Shown here: one piece after another, positions 62,201 to 64,000 of the stretch
How positions within the stretch are numbered: position 1 is the stretch's first letter
Layout: every line of letters begins with the position of its first letter
Assembly (NCBI GenBank): GCA_025677835.1
Contig: JAIXMR010000105.1
Coordinates: 1-64,000, forward strand
DNA from: Sporodiniella umbellata
Lineage: Eukaryota; Mucoromycota; Mucoromycetes; Mucorales; Rhizopodaceae
Direction: 5' to 3'
Length of the DNA: 64,000 nucleotides
Translations under genes and position numbers: made by a program
Notes under the pieces: model-generated
The model's input: only the letters and a program-made list of their open reading frames with translations
Told to the model about the DNA's origin: nothing
Databases searched by the model: none

Positions 62201-64000
62201 AGAAAGCCTGTCAAGCTCAGCTTTCTTTTTCATTTTTTTTTTGGATAGCTCCTGGTCGTAATAAATATACATCTCAGCAAGTTTTCCTAAAGCAATTGGT
62301 TGCATTACTGTTTGTATAGATACAAACTCAACAAATAGTGTGTCCATCTCTTTGTCTTTGCCATGAAAGTGGCTGACTTTATCGCAATTCTCCTCCTGAC
62401 ATTTTGGTGGATAGTTTTGAACGCTGAAATTAACTAATATATAAGCTAAACAGTTGCGACGATAAACAGCATATTGCTCGGTCTCAGGATTTAAGTTGTT
62501 TGCACTGTGATCAACTGAAAGTGAGAAGTTTTCTGCCTCAACTTTCCAAGTTAGCTGATCACTATTAGCAATCTCATTATTAGATACTGATGCTTCCAAA
62601 AGATTTGAATGAAAGATACCAATGGCTGAAGGACTTGTAGCTGATATACGTAATCCGTCAAGGGAAATGTTGACACCATACTTGAAAACGCTCTGCTGAG
62701 AAATACTAGATGGTTTTGTCTCAGATTCAGTTGCGGCAGAATTGACTTCAGAGTTTTGCTTGCTTTTGGTGTAAGACAGTACTTCTAAAAGCTCGCTAAC
62801 TTCATTTCCCACTAAGGACTGTGCCGTCAGTAATGAATCAATTAAACTGGCATCAAGAGACATTGATATCAAATCAATAGAAATTATAGATCGTAAGCGA
62901 AGCTGATTTATACCATCAATAAATTCGCTGTGAAGGGAGCCTTGACTTCTGATTCCAGGTATACTAAACATGCTTGTCGTGGCTTCTTCTGAATGCGTTG
63001 ATGAGGCTTGCTTAGTACGTTTTGTGATAAGATGAATCACCTGCTTAGATAGCTGGAAAGCATACATGCGAGTTGGCGCTGATTTTTGTTGTGTTTCATT
63101 AACCATCACAAAAAAGTCCAAGATACTGTATTCGGCACTCAATGAAGGTAATAGGTCTGCTTGAATCATAAACTCGTTTAAGAAAAATTGAAGCTTAATA
63201 TCCGGCATTTTTAAAGGCGCAACCATTGGTGCTGCTCTGTGCTTGCTTTGAGGGTTAGGGGTATGGAAAAAGGCTTCCTTCCGTTTCTCTTCCCACTCTT
63301 TGAGTAAATTCTGTAGCATAAAATGATATCTTCGTCCTTGTTCTGTTTGCCAGGACTCAACAAAGCCATATAAACGCAATAAACTTTGGGGAACATGAAT
63401 GTGAAACTTGCGAATATTTGAAAAAACATTGAGCACGTTTTTCGTGTTATCACCTTTTCCTTGTTTTTTTGATATCTTTGGAATTTGTGAGATATTTGCA
63501 TTGACATTTACACCAGAAAGAGTAATGGCAAGAAGTGTGCTGTAAGACGGATCAAGATTACTCCACTTGTGCTCTTCTTTAAACTTTACGTCGATATTAC
63601 TAATACCTCCGGTAGCCTCGAGAACAAGTCTTGGACCAAAGTGAGCTGCTCTTCGTGAAGCACGGTTAGAACTACGCTTTCCAGACCCAGTATCGGAATC
63701 CCTGTCAAGATGGGGTATCAGCTGCAAAGGCGACAGTTTTGGATTGGAAAACATGATTGATCCTTGAACCCCTGATATGATTGTATCCATTTTCAGTTCC
63801 TGAGCATGGGCTGTCAACTTAATGTTTCCCACATTGCACAGAACTTGGGCAAGGACATCCACTTTACCGAGAAATGCATCGAAATCAAAGATATGAGAAT
63901 GTTCTTCAAATGTTATCTGGCTGCTTTTAGGCGAGGGAAGCTCAAGGGAAAATCTCTGTATCTCTTCATTTGCATTTTTAGAGGACAGATGGCGTAACTT
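59210..64000 (-). CDS. CSF1: Csf1/BLTP1-like bridge lipid-transfer protein, C-terminal 1,597 codons
   Basis: One uninterrupted frame from the right edge of the window to the stop at 59210; the N-terminus is beyond the window. In fungi and animals (Csf1, Tweek, KIAA1109/BLTP1) these very large proteins form a groove that moves lipids between ER and other membranes. Support: the long repeating beta-rich pattern, and the C-terminal signature LEAVNFQPQLQVMGDATPP followed by VEWLGLKRERIPGLVHENI, characteristic of the family. A segment KKKMKKKAELDRLSEST near 62.2 kb is a basic helix between beta modules. No intron over 4.8 kb contrasts with the intron-rich neighbours. Assignment rests mainly on the C-terminal motif and size. 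Confidence 0.82.
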   Translation of the reverse strand, partial: KLRHLSSKNANEEIQRFSLELPSPKSSQITFEEHSHIFDFDAFLGKVDVLAQVLCNVGNIKLTAHAQELKMDTIISGVQGSIMFSNPKLSPLQLIPHLDRDSDTGSGKRSSNRASRRAAHFGPRLVLEATGGISNIDVKFKEEHKWSNLDPSYSTLLAITLSGVNVNANISQIPKISKKQGKGDNTKNVLNVFSNIRKFHIHVPQSLLRLYGFVESWQTEQGRRYHFMLQNLLKEWEEKRKEAFFHTPNPQSKHRAAPMVAPLKMPDIKLQFFLNEFMIQADLLPSLSAEYSILDFFVMVNETQQKSAPTRMYAFQLSKQVIHLITKRTKQASSTHSEEATTSMFSIPGIRSQGSLHSEFIDGINQLRLRSIISIDLISMSLDASLIDSLLTAQSLVGNEVSELLEVLSYTKSKQNSEVNSAATESETKPSSISQQSVFKYGVNISLDGLRISATSPSAIGIFHSNLLEASVSNNEIANSDQLTWKVEAENFSLSVDHSANNLNPETEQYAVYRRNCLAYILVNFSVQNYPPKCQEENCDKVSHFHGKDKEMDTLFVEFVSIQTVMQPIALGKLAEMYIYYDQELSKKKMKKKAELDRLSESTKRLVQTISAKNEWPKTFQEETHSILEGKIISLQVRRLGVAIPLDEQSDIPLPSTCKDVDALLLSVASIDFCTKSVDKGTLQLENTALQFVKQFDQSKSEHFLAENHQHMNHITLPLIYCQVSASNIDNIQEIAANAQVGGFDADVDGTIADYINTLGVIYMKSKDRVDSFAEKTNFKMKALQPSLSEDTDPVLQTEAVQLNIECKLECKTGTIRMYPKSNSWETHKTSTRNKSLRIRAGFDPKIIDGNMATLYIPGLMTRITSQVPLGAHASIANLPKRLHADVLICESANTLHPALVLFLCEVSEGLKFGIQQSSERKADMGTQAEIDSNLNASLLLRLSKTHLDLSCQPTSKVVCSLGWEESEFLINTFSKDTTSRTISCIGSLRTITTMIKHHFSPEACFDAKIDCAAFNASLTSQRKEGNTSDDISISFDLPEITGDLNMRHLQDLLVLYNCWIVQPHLSEDGDIISPLPKSISLLSLNHSKTDIEPTIESTHVPFSKHIALRLKKLELSVDLGQAIGKITFLPQDLLLQAHHIPFRSKGFGFSLGDVQIIAEGRLTGSGLIKPILIKARIDQTNTNPTKKSAAYIRSGGFQATFEYEYQNLLDCVQQSIELTAELENRDGKDDLQMSILMETLIARLSIKTVPVILTMMQKFNELLEKKKLEAGISYENSPIDSSFIQKKTTGSKQESYRNASVRSQVDLHIHALEVVIYPSQFQDTDNVDIRAKQFKIHLEEQPPTREGIVRTLIITLDGAALAKNVPGLELMSRYNNPTVSSGTATPKNFGGTKIFGIPGTQINMASTQLESDIKHKFDSEFAGRVSVSLNLGLIKQLQEMINMFNLQISRVLDTTPEKLQLFGDPSTPLSVSSPLDEDSNSSRKSSLIGHSPGKKNSEVSEEPDKEPQVVLEISVPQEEGGLVVEFENVEKYQYQALEAVNFQPQLQVMGDATPPVEWLGLKRERIPGLVHENITLHLDRLVQVVWDLLESQTDR

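Noticed and set aside
63862..63864. Start codon of the Csf1-like protein at 63862
   Set aside because: The triplet is GTG and the frame stays open to the window edge with family-like sequence, so the true start is outside.

Overview
This window is nuclear DNA from an early-diverging filamentous fungus, most likely Mucoromycota (Mucorales-like). The evidence is AT-rich spacers, many short introns (about 40-75 nt) full of homopolymer runs, GT-AG splice sites, an animal-type H-ferritin, a DNA-PKcs orthologue, a CaMKK-type kinase and degenerate IS630/Tc1-mariner-like transposases. The organism is inferred from gene content; no rRNA or marker settles the species. Exon borders were placed by hand from reading frame, splice consensus and family similarity. 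For all multi-exon genes except DNA-PKcs the exon lengths sum to an intact frame.

Layout, 1-37 kb, dense housekeeping region. Casein kinase 2 beta C-terminus (+, cut by the window edge); ribulose-5-phosphate 3-epimerase (-, with a 13-nt microexon); H-type ferritin (+); ING-family PHD protein (+); ERT1/AcuK-like Zn-cluster/PAS regulator (-); F-box protein (+); RNase H2 subunit B with a C-terminal PIP box (-); dynactin p150Glued (+, 11 exons, with a 39-bp coding tandem repeat); CaMKK/Ssp1-like kinase (+); a roughly 15-kb DNA-PKcs gene (-); a PF13350-type tyrosine phosphatase (+). Several pairs are convergent with only 100-200 bp between stops.

38.0-48.6 kb, accessory island. Two 1,459-bp arms (38026-39484 and 47168-48626) are inverted copies about a single axis with no length change. 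Each carries the same broken IS630/Tc1-mariner-like transposase. Between them lie 7.7 kb holding (i) a highly homogeneous higher-order satellite, nine 478-bp periods each with two identical 161-bp cores (18 cores), and (ii) an intact seven-exon gene encoding a 487-aa protein with a PD-(D/E)XK-nuclease-like signature. Its stop codon lies 27 bp before the right arm. This island is the best candidate for something undescribed.

49-64 kb. A small acidic orphan ORF, a Set9/SUV4-20 H4K20 methyltransferase, a decayed relative of the arm transposon, a secreted 3D/double-psi-barrel protein, a 3.3-kb gene-poor stretch, a four-finger C2H2 protein, and the C-terminal 1,597 codons of a Csf1/BLTP1-like bridge lipid-transfer protein running off the right edge.

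Functional themes: DNA-PKcs (double-strand-break response), RNase H2B (ribonucleotide removal), ING and Set9 (chromatin), CaMKK and ERT1 (energy and carbon-source signalling). I see no operon-like logic; apart from the island, the order looks like an ordinary compact fungal chromosome.
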